DNA of 64,000 bases, taken from NCBI GenBank assembly GCA_025938935.1, contig JAPCWB010000001.1:992001-1056000 (forward strand), read 5' to 3'. The notes beneath the pieces were generated by a model. That model saw nothing but the letters and a program-made list of their open reading frames with translations, did no database searches and had not been told where the DNA came from. The DNA comes from Novosphingobium sp. MW5 (GTDB lineage: Bacteria; Pseudomonadota; Alphaproteobacteria; Sphingomonadales; Sphingomonadaceae). Positions 53,506-61,960 of this stretch are shown piece by piece (the first letter of the stretch is position 1; each line of letters starts with the position of its first letter). The translations under genes were made by a program, and so were the position numbers.

Positions 53506-53997
53506 TCAACCGTTCAAGTTGTCGGCGGCGTTCGAATCCGCCTGGCCGGCCTGGCTGGTCGAATTCAGGCGCACCTGTCCGCCTTCGATGCCGGCGATCT
53601 GGCCGATTTCAACATAGTGGTGCTGGCCGTCGGTCGAATCCTCGCGGGTCAGCTTGATGCGGTCGCCATCGACGGAGTCGATCGTGCCGCAGTGGTCGCC
53701 GTTGGCATCGATCACGTCCATGTGCTCGCGCAGCTGGTCACGGAACTGGCCGGCATCGCCAGCGTCGAACTGCGACTGCTGGCCGGCGTTGTAACCGGTC
53801 TGGCCGCTGCTGTTCATTCCAGCGGCACCCGTCTGGCTGTTGGAGCCGGTGTCTTCCTGCTGCTGCTGGCCCGTGGCGAAGCCGCCCTGCGAATTGTCTG
53901 CGCGCTGGCCATAGGTGCCGTCGGGCTGGCCGCCGGTTGCGCTCTGGTCCTGGTTCTGGGCGGCAGTGGTGGCGGGCTGGTTGTTCTGGTCGTTCAT
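53506..53997 (-). CDS. DUF2171-domain protein with low-complexity N-terminus
   Basis: 163 residues. The first 85 are Gln/Gly/Asn/Ser-rich and look disordered. The C-terminal domain (HMDVIDANGDHCGTIDSVDG, then RIKLTREDSTDGQHHYVEIG) matches the DUF2171 pattern, a PRC-barrel-like fold found in stress-associated proteins. No signal peptide is visible. The function is unknown. The 144-base gap upstream has a GGAACC-N16-GGTT pair loosely like a general-stress sigma promoter. Confidence 0.8.
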   Translation of the reverse strand: MNDQNNQPATTAAQNQDQSATGGQPDGTYGQRADNSQGGFATGQQQQEDTGSNSQTGAAGMNSSGQTGYNAGQQSQFDAGDAGQFRDQLREHMDVIDANGDHCGTIDSVDGDRIKLTREDSTDGQHHYVEIGQIAGIEGGQVRLNSTSQAGQADSNAADNLNG

Positions 53998-54141
53998 CGT
54001 CTCTCTCCATGAAGCGTCACGAGGCGTGGCCCCGAGCGTGTCCTGAGAACCCGCCGCGCGGCCCTCCGGTTCCGGGGTGGAGGGGGAGTGTTCCGCCGAT
54101 CCGCCTTGCGCGTGCGACAGGGCGCCGATGGCTGCCCGGCG

Positions 54142-55610
54142 CTAGAGCCCCGTCCGGTGGCGCACGATCTGCCGCAGCTTGCGCCACGCCCGGTCGGGCC
54201 GCCGCCACAGCTTGCGGATGAGGGCAAGGCTGTCGCGCCAGTCGCCGTAGGAGTTGATCGGCACCGCTGCCAGCTCGGGCCAGAACTGCTTCGTCAGCAG
54301 CGAGAGGAAGCCGGGGCTGCGGCGGAAGGCGGGGGGCAGGGACCACATGCGGGTGAACTGCCGGCGCGAGATCAGCGGATGCAGGTCGCGCGGGCCCTGC
54401 CGCGCATAGCCCTGCCCGAAGGCCCAGGGCCCGTTGCGCAGCTCGAGGTAGGCAAGGTCGAGCACTTGCCACGGGTCGAGCCCCTCGGGGAGGCCCGCCA
54501 GCCACGCCTCCACCCGCGGCAGCAGGACCGGGTGGTGGGGGAGCTTGAGCCGGGTGAGCAGGAACTCGGGCGTGATCGCGGTGTGCTCGCTCAGGTCCGC
54601 GGGCCAGAGGAAGCCGCGCCCCACCTCTCCGCCCAGCCCGCCGATCAGCACCTTTCCGGAAAGCGGGCCGACCGTGGGGTGATAGACCGCGTTCATGCCC
54701 GACTGGCCATGCCCCGCACCGCGCCGCCAGCGCGCCATCTGCTCTGCGCTCGCGGTGACGGGCGGCAGCACGCGGTGCCTGAGGCCGCCCAGCGCCACGA
54801 GCCGCCCGGCAAGGTAAGCGTCCATCTCCGCCCCCGGCACGCCCAGCGTCACGAACTCGAGCTTGCCCTCCTGCGCCCGGTTGGCAGCGAGCAGCGCGCG
54901 GGTTTCATTGCCGCCGGTCAGGCATTGCAGGCACGCGCCCTCGGCCAGCGCCGCCTGAGTGGAGCGGCCAATGTCCTCGCCAATCGCGCGCACCACGCCC
55001 TCGGGATCGCTGACATAGGCCGGCATGGACGGCGGCCAGTGCCGCGCCGCCGCAAAGCCCGAAAGGTCCAGCCGGTGGTTCGGCAGCAGGCGATAGACGC
55101 CCCGGTGCGCGGTCAGCCCGGTGGTGAACCAGCCATCGCGGTCCGCACCGAATTCGCGGATCAGGCTGTGATCTAGCCGCACCTCATAGTCCGCGCCCAG
55201 CAGCAGCTCCGCGCTCGAAGCGGCGAGCGCGCGCTCCGGGTCATAGACCAGCCCCATGGTCGCGCTGGCATCCACATAGGCGAACGCCCCGTCCCCCGCC
55301 GCGACGACGAAGAGGAAGCTGCCCGCCAGCCGGTCCATCACCGCCGCTTCCACCGCGCCCGCGCTCACCGGCGCGGGCAGGTCCAGCGCCAGCGGGCCGG
55401 TGAGCATCCGCGCCGCGTCGATCTCGATCGGATGGCCCAGCACCGCGCCCATGTCCGCGCCGTTCACCACCAGAGGGAACAGGCGCACCCCCGCGTCCGC
55501 TCCCAGCCGCAGCCCGCCCGGCAGCGCCACCTCGCGGAAACCGGGGGAAGGGCGGGCAGATCCCGGCCGATCAGGAACTGGTTGGGAAAGGCATTCGCAG
55601 CGCTTTTCAT
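54142..55610 (-). CDS. Asparagine synthetase-like protein with altered PP-loop (frameshifted)
   Basis: Starts MKSAANAFPNQFLIGRDLPA at 55610 behind GGGGGG. At the G run 55543-55547 one base appears missing, and the rest reads from FREVALPGGLRLGADAGVRL onward; about 489 residues in total. The C-terminal half has the asparagine-synthase fold, but the ATP PP-loop SGGxDS is TGGNETR, so ATP use may be changed. The N-terminal half lacks an obvious glutaminase cysteine. The function is unknown; relatives take part in amidation or cyclisation. No peptide precursor gene is seen nearby. Confidence 0.72.
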
Positions 55611-55670
55611 GTCCCCCCGCTTAGCCGCGCCGACGCGCTAAGGAAAGGCACGCGCCCCGCCGCGCGCCCG

Positions 55671-55690
55671 CCACAACATATTGTGGATAA
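55671..55690. promoter_or_regulatory. NrdR box overlapping a DnaA box upstream of nrdB
   Basis: CCACAACATATTGTGG (55671-55686) matches the 16-bp NrdR consensus at most positions. TGTGGATAA (55682-55690) is a perfect reverse-strand DnaA box (TTATCCACA) sharing 5 bases with it. GANTC sites follow at 55733 and 55778, and TTGACGTCAA at 55753 is a palindrome of unknown role. All lie before the nrdB start at 55820. Confidence 0.68.
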
Positions 55691-55819
55691 TCGCCGAATG
55701 CCGCAGGAACGCGTAGCACATTTCGATGGCGGGAATCGCTCGATTTGATACATTGACGTCAACCGCGGCGCGCCCGCGATTCACTTTCTGTTCTCACGCT
55801 CTATTTCAAGGCCCAAACC

Positions 55820-56879
55820 ATGCCCCTTCTCGAAGCCCGCAAGACCTACAAGCCCTTCGAATATCCCTGGGCCTATGACTTCTGGAAGCGCCAGCAGCAG
55901 ATCCACTGGATGCCAGAGGAAGTGCCCCTGGGGGAGGACTGCCGGGACTGGGCGCAGAAGATTTCGGAGAATGAGCGCAACCTGCTCACCCAGATCTTCC
56001 GCTTCTTCACCCAGGCCGATGTCGAGGTGCAGGATTGCTATCACGAGAAATACGGCCGCGTGTTCAAGCCGACCGAGATCAAGATGATGCTCGCCGCCTT
56101 CTCCAACATGGAAACGGTGCACATCGCCGCCTATTCGCACCTGCTGGACACCATCGGCATGCCCGAAAGCGAATACGGCATGTTCCTTGAGTATGAGGAG
56201 CTGAAGGCCAAGCACGATTACCTGCACACCTTCGGCGTCGACACGGACGAGGATATCGCCCGCACCCTCGCCATGTTCGGCGGCTTCACCGAAGGGCTGC
56301 AGCTCTTCGCCTCCTTCGCCATGCTGATGAACTTCCCGCGCTTCAACAAGATGAAGGGCATGGGCCAGATCGTCTCGTGGTCGGTGCGCGATGAATCGCT
56401 CCACTGCGAAGGCATCACCAAGCTGTTCCACACCTTCGTCAAGGAGCGGGACTGCCTGACCAAGGCGGTGAAGGAAGACATCATCGACTGCTGCCAGAAG
56501 ACCGTGCGGCTGGAAGACGCCTTCATCGACCTCGCGTTCGAGCAAGGCCCGGTCCCGGGCATGAGCGCCAAGGAAATCAAGCGCTACATCCGCTACATCG
56601 CTGACTGGCGCCTCGGCCAGCTCGGCCTGCCCGCGATCTACATGATCGAGGACCACCCCTCCCTGGCTCACCCCGCTGCTCAACGGCGTGGAACACGCCA
56701 ACTTCTTCGAAACCCGCGCGACCGAATATTCAAAGGGCGCGACCCGGGGTGACTGGCAGACCGTCTGGGCCAGCTTCGACAAGCGCCAGAAGGCGAAGTC
56801 GGCGAACGATGGCGATGCGCTGGAAGATGCGGCGGGTGAGCCGGATATGTTTGGGGCTTCGGGCGTGGCGGCGGAGTAA
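55820..56879 (+). CDS. nrdB: Ribonucleoside-diphosphate reductase beta subunit (frameshifted)
   Basis: Starts MPLLEARKTYKPFEYPWAYD. Class Ia di-iron ligands are visible: Asp in FTQADVEV, E and H in METVH, E in GFTEGLQ, and E and H in RDESLHCEG; the radical tyrosine is in AAYSH. Near 56656-56663 an extra C breaks the frame, and LTPLLNGVEHANFFETRATEY through FGASGVAAE continues in another. The corrected protein has about 352 residues. It makes the tyrosyl radical for NrdA. Because this function is normally essential, the frameshift is most likely a sequencing error. Confidence 0.93.
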
Positions 56880-56881
56880 GG

Positions 56882-58333
56882 GTGACCTACAGTCCGGGGC
56901 CAATTCCAAGGCCTGATTTCCTCGGCGGCGGCCATTGGATAGCTTCCAATTTCGGACCAATTACAGTGCTTCTTGGTCGAAATGGGGCTGGGAAAAGTAT
57001 ATTTTTGAGGCATTGGCGGTCGAACATCTCGGATCCGGTGCACTATATCAATCCAGAACGAAGTGGATCGATAACATTTGATCCGAACGTCTATGGACAA
57101 TTGATTAATAATCAAGAGATGCGGTCTGAGCAAAACATAGACACGCAGTACCGCCAAAAAGCTTCCACATCAATTCAAAGGTACTATACAGACTATGCCG
57201 TCCAGAACGGGGATGTATTGGTTGGCAAGGACGAGTTTATTGAATTATTAAATATCGCGCTTCCAAATTATCGATTTGAACTGATTGCAACCCCGCCGTT
57301 TTGGAGAGGGGAAAGGCTGAGTAATGGTCACAAGATTGACAATAGCGATCAGTTATCGTCGGGAGAATCGCAAATATTATCTATGTCAATGGATATTTTA
57401 GCACAGTATTCTAGATTGCCGAAGAATACAGCGCAATTTAGAACATTGCTAATTGATGAACCTGATGCGCATATTCATCCTGACACGCAAGCCAACTTTT
57501 GCCGGCTGATTTCTGTGTTTCAAAAAAGAATTGGGATGAATGTTGTAATTGCTACGCATAGCGTGGAAATTATTGGCGGTTTGGCTTTGCATTGTCCGGA
57601 TAGAACCGCCTGTGCAATTCTCGAGCCGAACTCAACTGAAATTAGGGCTCGTCCTATTGAGGGTATGCATGCTGAAGCTCTGTCAGCTTTAGGGGGTGGC
57701 GTGCTAATGGGCCGGCTATTCGGCGCATTGCTTTTGCTTGTTGAAGGTGAAGATGATCATGATGTTTGGTCGCAAGCAGCGCGCACCGGGTCTTTAAACG
57801 CAACCGTCATCCCTTGTGGCGGTGGTGAGCGAATGAAGAAGAAACAAAAGCTTTTAGAGGATTTGTTTAAAGGGCTGAGGGATCCAGTTAGTAAGCCATT
57901 TGGTATTGCAATTCTCGACGCTGATAAAAAATTGCCGGAGCCTAATCCACGAAACCGACAGATTTATATCAAATTCGAAAGATTGAAATGTCACGAGATC
58001 GAAAATTTAGTTCTCACTGATGAAGTGCTAGCGCAAATCGGTTTGACATGGGGTGATTTTGTCGAAAAGATCGAAGGATGGGAAGGGAAATCTGCCTCAA
58101 AAAAGGCAAAGTTAAAAAAGATCATTTCTCTCCCAAAAAAGGATGTGGACCTCAAAGGCTTAATGCCTACGATTGAGAGCTTGATCTTTCCTGATATGGG
58201 TCGATGGACGAGAATTGTCGGAAATATTCTTGCAAAAGGTAGACCGACGGGGGAGCTGGCAGAATTTATAGGTGAAGAAATTTTGGACGCAATTTACGGC
58301 CAGAGCTTAACGGCTGCGATCGAAGTTAACTAG
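56882..58333 (+). CDS. AT-rich ABC-type ATPase fused to TOPRIM domain (OLD/PARIS-like), possible defence gene
   Basis: 483 residues with a GTG start 2 bases after the nrdB stop. Walker A is GRNGAGKS (32-39), signature LSSGES (158-163), Walker B LLIDEPDAH (189-197) and H-loop THS (225-227). A TOPRIM-like domain follows with VEGEDD (287-292), LDADK (345-349) and HEIEN (370-374), the last resembling DUF4435 proteins. From about 56945 the DNA is strikingly AT-rich compared with both neighbours, which points to transfer. Related ATPase-TOPRIM proteins (OLD, GajA, AriA/AriB) act in phage defence. No integrase, partner gene or direct repeats are seen. The defence role is inferred. Confidence 0.82.
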   Translation: MTYSPGPIPRPDFLGGGHWIASNFGPITVLLGRNGAGKSIFLRHWRSNISDPVHYINPERSGSITFDPNVYGQLINNQEMRSEQNIDTQYRQKASTSIQRYYTDYAVQNGDVLVGKDEFIELLNIALPNYRFELIATPPFWRGERLSNGHKIDNSDQLSSGESQILSMSMDILAQYSRLPKNTAQFRTLLIDEPDAHIHPDTQANFCRLISVFQKRIGMNVVIATHSVEIIGGLALHCPDRTACAILEPNSTEIRARPIEGMHAEALSALGGGVLMGRLFGALLLLVEGEDDHDVWSQAARTGSLNATVIPCGGGERMKKKQKLLEDLFKGLRDPVSKPFGIAILDADKKLPEPNPRNRQIYIKFERLKCHEIENLVLTDEVLAQIGLTWGDFVEKIEGWEGKSASKKAKLKKIISLPKKDVDLKGLMPTIESLIFPDMGRWTRIVGNILAKGRPTGELAEFIGEEILDAIYGQSLTAAIEVN

Positions 58334-58455
58334 GCTGAAGTACACTTGCCTTCCCCCACCCACCCAGCATAAACCTCCCCCACACCCAAAAACCAAACCC
58401 CGAACCACCCCGCTCGCAAACCGCGCGCGGGGCGATCCTGTTTGAAAGGACGCCT

Positions 58456-58986
58456 ATGACCGATCTCCCGCTCATCATCGCCGCCGCGCACTTTGCCGCT
58501 GACCGGCACCGGGACCAGCGGCGGCGGGATACCGTTACCCCCTTCATCAACCACCCGCTGGCGCTGGCCGATATCCTCGTCAATGAAGGCGGGGTCCGCG
58601 ATCCGCTCGTCATTGCCGCGGCGCTGCTGCACGATACGGTCGAGGATACCGAGACCACCCCGGCCGAGCTGGAGGCGCGCTTCGGGGCGGAGGTGGCGGG
58701 CATCGTCGCCGAAGTGACCGATGACAAGGCGCTGCCCAAGCAGGAGCGCAAGGCGCTGCAGATCGCCCACGCCGCCCACGCCTCGCCGCGCGCGAAGCTG
58801 GTCAAGCTGGCCGACAAGATCGCCAACCTGCGCGACCTCGCCGCCCGCCCGCCGCTCGACTGGCCGCAGGAACGCCGCGACGGATATGTTCGCTGGTCCG
58901 CCGAGGTCGTCAACGGCCTGCGCGGCACCAGCGCGGCGCTGGAGGCGGTGTTCGATGCCGAAGTGGCGGGGTTTGGCCTGGCCTGA
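58456..58986 (+). CDS. HD-domain (p)ppGpp hydrolase, MESH1-like small alarmone hydrolase
   Basis: 176 residues starting MTDLPLIIAAAHFAADRHRD, after AAAGGACG. The HD metal site is ALLHDTVEDT, preceded by PFINHPLALADIL and followed by VKLADKIANLRDL, the pattern of single-domain (p)ppGpp 3'-pyrophosphohydrolases. No synthetase, TGS or ACT domains are present. It has normal high-GC codon use, unlike the ATPase gene just upstream. A weak CCCCGC/GCGGGG hairpin at 58408-58432 separates the two. Confidence 0.88.
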   Translation: MTDLPLIIAAAHFAADRHRDQRRRDTVTPFINHPLALADILVNEGGVRDPLVIAAALLHDTVEDTETTPAELEARFGAEVAGIVAEVTDDKALPKQERKALQIAHAAHASPRAKLVKLADKIANLRDLAARPPLDWPQERRDGYVRWSAEVVNGLRGTSAALEAVFDAEVAGFGLA

Positions 58987-59021
58987 ATGGCGGGGCGGAG
59001 GAATACACCACCCCAACCATC

Positions 59022-59119
59022 CTCGTCGGCCCGGACTTGATCCGGGCCTTGGCTTTTCTTTGGCAAGCGCTGCGCGGGGAAAAGAAGCCCAGCCCCGGGT
59101 CAAGCCCGGGGCGACGATG
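59022..59119. repeat. Palindromic repeat element, TCGTCGGCCCGGACTTG family
   Basis: Left arm TCGTCGGCCCGGACTTGATC and right arm ending GGGTCAAGCCCGGGGCGACGA enclose internal GGCTTTTCTTTGGCAAGCGC. The whole element reappears inverted, with changes, at 63138-63230. Confidence 0.8.
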
Positions 59120-59200
59120 GGTGAGGGGAGGCGTTTGATTCCAGCGCGGCCCCTGCATCAACCCTTTCCCTGCCGCGCATCCTTTGCCAGACATCGCACC

Positions 59201-59503
59201 ATGCATTTGCCGGTCTGGATCACTCCCGCGAACATTGCGATCGCCTTGATTGTGATGAACTTCCTCGCCTTCGCTGCCTTCGGGATAGACAAGGCAAAGT
59301 CCCGCTGGGGGATGTGGCGGACGCGGGAGGATACCTTACTGCTCCTCGCCTTTTTCGGGGGGATACTGGGGGCCTATGCCGGTCGTTCCGTGTTTCGCCA
59401 CAAGACGCGCAAGCAGCCGTTCAACAGTCAGCTCTTCAGGATCGCGGTGCTGCAGGCCCTGGCCGTCCTGTTGGGAATCGGCTGGCTGATCACGCGCGGC
59501 TGA
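59201..59503 (+). CDS. DUF1294 small membrane protein
   Basis: 100 residues starting MHLPVWITPANIAIALIVMN. The first membrane helix is followed by FAAFGIDKAKSRWGMWRTRE, a second helix with LLAFFGGILGAYAG, then RHKTRKQPF and a third helix, exactly the DUF1294 layout. The function is unknown. The ribosome-binding site is weak, but the ATG at 59201 fits the family start. Confidence 0.88.
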   Translation: MHLPVWITPANIAIALIVMNFLAFAAFGIDKAKSRWGMWRTREDTLLLLAFFGGILGAYAGRSVFRHKTRKQPFNSQLFRIAVLQALAVLLGIGWLITRG

Positions 59504-59584
59504 CCCGCCGCGGCCAAGCGCGCTTGCTTCGCCGGGCCGGCTGCACCACAAGCCGCGCAGACCTTTTCCGCAGGAGCCATTTTC

Positions 59585-60097
59585 ATGTCCCTTTCCGTTT
59601 ACGAAGCCTCCGTCCCCGTCATCGTCAAGCAGCTGAAGGCGCTGTCGGGCGTGCTCGCCAAGGGGCAGGCCCATGCCGAGGCCAAGGGGACGGACGAGGC
59701 GAACTACCTCACCATGCGGCTGGTGCCGGACATGCTGCCGCTCTCCGCCCAGGTGCGCATCGCCTGTGACGTGCCGCGCCGGGGCATTGTCCGCATGGCC
59801 GGGGGCGAGCCTGCGCCGATGGATGACCGGGAAGGCACCTTTGCCGACCTGCAGGCGCGCATTGCCGATACCATCGCGGTGCTCGAAGGCGTGACGCCCG
59901 AGAGCCTCGAAGGTGCGGAGGAGCGCACGATCGTGCTCCCCAGCCCGCGCGGCGAGATGACCTTTGCCGGGCGCGACTTCCTGTTCGGCTTTGTCCTCGC
60001 CAACCTGCACTTCCACTGCACCATGGCCTATGCCCTGCTGCGCGGCGCCGGGGTGGAACTGGGCAAGGCGGACTACATGGGCGCGCCTCCGGCCTGA
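59585..60097 (+). CDS. DUF1993 family protein
   Basis: 170 residues starting MSLSVYEASVPVIVKQLKAL. The DUF1993 pattern is clear, with RLVPDMLPLSAQVRIACD, a long central region and GRDFLFGFVLANLHFHCTMAY near the end. The fold is related to DinB four-helix bundles. The biochemical function is unknown. It is monocistronic. Confidence 0.87.
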   Translation: MSLSVYEASVPVIVKQLKALSGVLAKGQAHAEAKGTDEANYLTMRLVPDMLPLSAQVRIACDVPRRGIVRMAGGEPAPMDDREGTFADLQARIADTIAVLEGVTPESLEGAEERTIVLPSPRGEMTFAGRDFLFGFVLANLHFHCTMAYALLRGAGVELGKADYMGAPPA

Positions 60098-60201
60098 GGA
60101 GGACCGGGCGAGGGCGCGGGTCCCAAGGCCGGGAGGGGCGGAAAGATTTTCCTACAGGCCCGTCGCCCGCTATAGTGCCCCCGCGCCCTGGCCGGCGTGG
60201 C

Positions 60202-60280
60202 TCTTTGGAAAATGTATAGGCGCGCATAGCGTGGGTTTCATCAACTTGCATTTGCTGCAAGTGCGGAAAAGGCCCGAAAA
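60202..60280 (-). other. Conserved hairpin-bearing element, copy 1 (minus strand)
   Basis: On the minus strand this stretch aligns along its length with 62914-62993. Both contain a CTTGCA/TGCAAG hairpin (here ACTTGCA-GCAAA-TGCAAGT) followed by GTTGATGAA and, after about 20 bases, CTAT. It lies in the 306-base gap between the DUF1993 and DUF2383 genes, which holds no other gene. It may encode a small RNA or a very short peptide (MQVDETHAMRAY), or be a dispersed repeat. Confidence 0.5.
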
Positions 60281-60403
60281 CCTGACCTGACCAGCCGCCC
60301 TCTGCGTGCGGTGGGTGGGGGAAACGTTCTCGCCGTTCCAAGTGTTTAGCTCCTGTCCGCCGCGGCCATCCGGCTGCGTGCACCCCCTCATCAGGAAGCT
60401 GAC

Positions 60404-60887
60404 ATGACCGAACACAACGAAACGACGACGACGCTCAACACGCTGATTGCCACGCTGATCGACAGCGTCGAGGGGTATCAGAAGTCGGCCGGCGACGTGG
60501 ACAACCAGCGCTATGCCGAAATGTTCAACGCCCGCGCCCGCGAACGCCAGCAGGCCATCACGACGCTCCAGGCCGCAGTTGCCCAGTGCGGGCGGCAACC
60601 CTGAGGATGACGGATCGGTCATGGGCTCGCTCCACCGCGCCTTCCAGTCGCTGCGCGAGGCGGTCTCCAGCCGCGACGACGCCGCCATCATCGCCGAGAT
60701 CGAGCGCGGCGAGGACTATCTCAAGGAGAAGTTCGAAGCGGCCCAGCGCCACGCCGACCTTACTCCGCAGGCGCGCGAGGCGGTGAACAAGGCTTGGGAA
60801 TCGGTCCGCGCCGGACATGATGAAATGTCCGCGCTCAAGCACCGGACAGAGGGCATGGCCACTCCGAGCGCCAGCTACACCTCCTGA
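60404..60887 (+). CDS. DUF2383/PA2169-type four-helix protein (frameshifted)
   Basis: Starts MTEHNETTTTLNTLIATLID. The first frame covers SVEGYQKSAGDVDNQRYAEM and QQAITTLQAAVAQCG; at GGG 60590-60592 an extra G shifts the frame, and GNPEDDGSVMGSLHRAFQSL through KHRTEGMATPSASYTS follows. The corrected size is about 160 residues. DUF2383 is a ferritin-like helical bundle common in stress-induced small proteins. A hairpin terminator follows at 60915. Confidence 0.85.
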
Positions 60888-60914
60888 CGCGCCGGGCCAA
60901 CCTTAAGCGGAGTG

Positions 60915-60938
60915 GGGGCGGAGCGAAAGTTCCGCCCC
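60915..60938 (+). terminator. Intrinsic terminator-like hairpin
   Basis: GGGGCGGA (60915-60922) pairs perfectly with TCCGCCCC (60931-60938) and is followed by TTCTCCT. It ends the DUF2383 unit. Confidence 0.65.
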
Positions 60939-60973
60939 TTCTCCTGACCGTCACCGATTGACGAAAGCAACCG

Positions 60974-61291
60974 ATGCACGCCCCCTGCCAGATCCTCGCC
61001 CTCGAATGCCCCTCCTGTTCCGCTGCCCTCGTGTCCAGCGAACGGAATGGCATACAGATTGACCATTGCCCCCAATGCCGCGGCGTCTGGCTTGACCGGG
61101 AGGAGCTTGAAAAGATCATCAAACTGGCCGACGCCGCGATACCTGCGCCGCTTCCCGCCCCCGCTCCGCCGCCGCCGCAGGAAGGCTCCGGACGCTGGCT
61201 GGGCCACTTGCAGTACCTCGCCGCGCCGGACCGGGGCTTTGGCCGCAAACCCGCGCCGCGCCGTTTCCGCCTTGTCGACCTGTTCGGCTGA
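60974..61291 (+). CDS. zf-TFIIB-type zinc-ribbon protein
   Basis: 105 residues starting MHAPCQILALECPSCSAALV. The zinc ribbon is CPSC followed by CPQC, with the family tail RGVWLDREELEKII. A proline-rich linker and a basic C-terminal part (RKPAPRRFRLVDLFG) follow. Such short zf-TFIIB proteins are widespread in bacteria and of unknown function. It is monocistronic. Confidence 0.87.
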   Translation: MHAPCQILALECPSCSAALVSSERNGIQIDHCPQCRGVWLDREELEKIIKLADAAIPAPLPAPAPPPPQEGSGRWLGHLQYLAAPDRGFGRKPAPRRFRLVDLFG

Positions 61292-61432
61292 TCGCCCCAT
61301 CCGCGACGAAACGTTGCTTCTCCGCCCCAAGGGCATGAACCTTTCGTTCGCCCGCGCATTTAATCGGGACAGGCAGCGCTAGCTAACGACGATTCCTCGC
61401 GCTGTTCCGCCATTCATCACGGAGTACGCACG

Positions 61433-61762
61433 ATGAAGAAGCTCACCATGGTCCTCGCCGCCGCCTCGCTCGCCGCATCGGGTGCCGCCTTTGCCGATCC
61501 GCCCGCCATGCACGGCACCGGAGCGCACGCCGGGGTCCACGCGAGCGTCAACGCCAATCCCAATGCCGGGGCAGTGCTCCACAGCCCCGTGCCAAACGCC
61601 CATGCCAGCACCAGGCTGACGACGCGCGTAGTGCCCGACAGCCACCGCGCCAAGGCGCACACTGGCTGGACGAAGGGCAAGCACAAGGGCTGGCGCGAGC
61701 GCTGCGGCTATCGCTTCAAGGACGGCCGCCGCTATCACACCTGCTGGCGGGTTGCTCGCTAA
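61433..61762 (+). CDS. Small secreted protein of unknown function
   Basis: 109 residues with a clear signal peptide, MKKLTMVLAAASLAASGAAF, cut before or after ADPPA. The mature part is rich in Ala, His and Asn, then basic (WTKGKHKGWRERCGYRFKDG), with two cysteines near the end (RCGYRF and HTCWRV) that may form a disulfide. I do not recognise the family. GGAG precedes the ATG, and a hairpin terminator follows. Confidence 0.72.
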   Translation: MKKLTMVLAAASLAASGAAFADPPAMHGTGAHAGVHASVNANPNAGAVLHSPVPNAHASTRLTTRVVPDSHRAKAHTGWTKGKHKGWRERCGYRFKDGRRYHTCWRVAR

Positions 61763-61793
61763 CCGGCTGCCCAATCAAGCAACGCTCTCACGC

Positions 61794-61825
61794 GGGCCGG
61801 GACGCGGGTAGCCGCATCCCGGCCC
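61794..61825 (+). terminator. Terminator-like hairpin before prs
   Basis: GGGCCGGGA (61794-61802) pairs with TCCCGGCCC (61817-61825), and an inner GCGG/CCGC pair extends the stem. It separates the small secreted protein gene from prs. Confidence 0.65.
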
Positions 61826-61960
61826 TGGCGCGTTCCGGTAGGCGGCCTTTTCCCAAACCTTATCGCCAAAGCGCCGGAAGCGCGGTTGCAATCGGTTCCC
61901 TTGCCGTTAAGGGCGCAGGGGACAGCCCCGCGGAGCTTGGGGCAGCCAGGGGAACAGGCC

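Noticed and set aside
54142..55610. Lasso-peptide or other RiPP cluster around the asparagine-synthetase-like gene
   Set aside because: No precursor peptide, B-protein or transporter is next to it, and its PP-loop is degenerate.
56882..58333. Genomic island or prophage around the AT-rich ATPase gene
   Set aside because: Only one gene is AT-rich; no integrase, tRNA, terminal repeats or target-site duplications could be seen at its borders.
58456..58986. Toxin-antitoxin or defence pair formed by the ATPase and the alarmone hydrolase
   Set aside because: The hydrolase has native high-GC composition, its own ribosome-binding site and a 122-base gap, so a joint function is not supported.
60318..60346. 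Possible general-stress (EcfG) promoter, GGAAAC-N16-GTGTTT, before the DUF2383 gene
   Set aside because: The -35 and -10 matches are both imperfect and no second clear copy was found in the window to support it.
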